Source: Chloroflexi bacterium RBG_16_68_14
GTDB taxonomy: Bacteria; Chloroflexota; Dehalococcoidia; DSTF01; RBG-16-68-14
DNA length: 8,888 nucleotides
Direction: 5' to 3'
Assembly (NCBI GenBank): GCA_001796995.1
Contig: MGOB01000037.1
Coordinates: 5,386-14,273 of the forward strand
Position 1 is the first letter of the stretch. The number at the start of each line of letters is the position of its first letter. Shown here piece by piece: positions 8,091-8,888 of the stretch. Made by a program: the position numbers and the translations under genes. The notes below the pieces were generated by a model, which saw only the letters and a list, made by a program, of their open reading frames with translations, ran no database searches and was not told where the DNA came from.

Positions 8091-8888
8091 ATGACTGAAG
8101 AAGCGCTCCAGAACTACATCGGCGGCAGTTGGAAGCCGTCGAAGTCGTCCACGCTCCTCGATGTCGAGAACCCCGCCGACGGCTCGGTCCTGGCGAAAGC
8201 CCCCGCCTCCACGCCGGAGGAGGTGGACGAGGCCGTAAGCGCCGCGCGGGCCGCCTTCCTGGAATGGCGGTTCGTGCCGCCGCCGGAGCGCGTCCAGCGC
8301 TTGTTCCGCCTCAAGCAACTGCTGGACGCAGAGAGGGAGGAGCTGGCAGCCACCATCACGTGGGAGAATGGCAAGACGCTGGAGGAGGCGCGCGGAGAGA
8401 TACGGCGCACCATCGATAACGTGGAGGTGGCCTGCGGCATCCCTTCGCTTATGCAGGGCCGGACGCTCCAGCAGATTGCGCGTGGCATCGATGAAGTGGT
8501 GGAGCGGGTGCCCCTGGGTGTATGCGCGGTGATCCCGCCCTTCAACTTCCCGGCCATGGTGCCGTGCTGGTTCTGGCCGTATGCCATCGCCTGCGGCAAC
8601 ACAGTCGTCATCAAGCCGTCCGAGCTGGTGCCTATCTCCATGCAGCGGCTGTTCGGCCTCATCCACGAAGCCGGGTTCCCTGCCGGTGTCATGAACCTCG
8701 TGAACGGCGACCGGACGGTCAGCGAGCTGCTCGTCCAGCATCCCGACGTGGCGGGCATCTCCTCGGTGACCTCCACGCCTACGGCGAAGGCGATCTATGC
8801 CCTGGCCGCCCGCCACGGAAAGCGCGTCCAGTGCGGCGGCGGGGCCAAGAACTTCGTCGTGGTCATGCCGGACGCCCGTCTGGAGGAG
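8091..8888 (+). CDS. iolA: CoA-acylating methylmalonate-semialdehyde dehydrogenase-like protein (iolA/mmsA type), N-terminal part
   Basis: In inositol catabolism this enzyme converts malonic semialdehyde with CoA and NAD to acetyl-CoA and CO2; in valine breakdown it handles methylmalonate semialdehyde. The first 266 residues of an expected roughly 490 are present, so the catalytic cysteine lies beyond the right edge. Signatures: NYIGGSWKPS (8-17), WENGKTLEEARGEIRR (91-106), IARGIDEVVERVPLGVCAVIPPFNFPAMVPCW (129-160, in two conserved blocks), FWPYAIACGNTVVIKPSE (161-178) and GKRVQCGGGAKNFVVVMPDA (243-262). As in MmsA enzymes, the general-base glutamate of hydrolytic aldehyde dehydrogenases is absent at the GGAKN segment. 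Odd: SSVTSTP (224-230) where the family usually has SFVGSTP. ATG 8091 is supported by GAGGAG (8076-8081), nine bases upstream. Location right after iolG supports the iolA role; a divergent relative with another semialdehyde substrate is possible. Confidence 0.85.
   Translation, partial: MTEEALQNYIGGSWKPSKSSTLLDVENPADGSVLAKAPASTPEEVDEAVSAARAAFLEWRFVPPPERVQRLFRLKQLLDAEREELAATITWENGKTLEEARGEIRRTIDNVEVACGIPSLMQGRTLQQIARGIDEVVERVPLGVCAVIPPFNFPAMVPCWFWPYAIACGNTVVIKPSELVPISMQRLFGLIHEAGFPAGVMNLVNGDRTVSELLVQHPDVAGISSVTSTPTAKAIYALAARHGKRVQCGGGAKNFVVVMPDARLEE

Noticed and set aside
7904..8092. Small minus-strand frame through the iolG-iolA gap
   Set aside because: Its proline/serine-rich peptide is just the translated palindromic repeat, a common source of false small proteins.

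Overview
The window is high-GC bacterial DNA (about two thirds G+C by eye), coding on both strands with short intergenic gaps. Core promoters resemble sigma-70 sites, GTG starts are used, and one intergenic gap holds a C/G-rich nested palindrome of the REP type. The proteins fit a free-living Gram-positive or Chloroflexota/Actinomycetota-like lineage. I cannot fix the phylum from the sequence alone; the repeat and the protein style lean slightly towards Chloroflexota.

Left part (1-2047) is a small divergent regulatory unit. On the minus strand, an enoyl-CoA hydratase/isomerase-family gene is followed 10 bases later by a nitronate monooxygenase gene that runs off the left edge. On the plus strand, divergently, lies a TetR-family regulator. 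The 158-base gap between them carries two back-to-back sigma-70-like promoters. Each has the same dyad (TTAGTG-NNN-GCTAAC) touching its -10 box, which is the layout expected if the TetR protein represses itself and the acyl-CoA/nitronate operon.

Middle part (2184-7867) is a compact inositol-catabolism operon in the order iolB-iolC-iolD-iolE-iolG, all on the plus strand. The genes overlap or abut except for a 22-base gap before iolD. IolG oxidises inositol to inosose, IolE dehydrates it, IolD hydrolyses the resulting trione ring, IolB isomerises 5-deoxyglucuronate, and IolC phosphorylates the product.

Right part (7868-8888) is a 223-base gap with a 70-base nested palindrome, then the first 266 codons of a CoA-acylating methylmalonate-semialdehyde dehydrogenase-like gene (iolA/mmsA). 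That enzyme would finish the pathway by turning malonic semialdehyde into acetyl-CoA. The aldolase (iolJ), a transporter and an iol-specific regulator are not in the window. The pathway is well known. The less ordinary points are the duplicated operator in the divergent promoter, the loss of both catalytic glutamates in the hydratase-family protein, the unusual nucleotide-binding segment of the dehydrogenase, and the nested palindrome. I did not find a convincing undescribed system.
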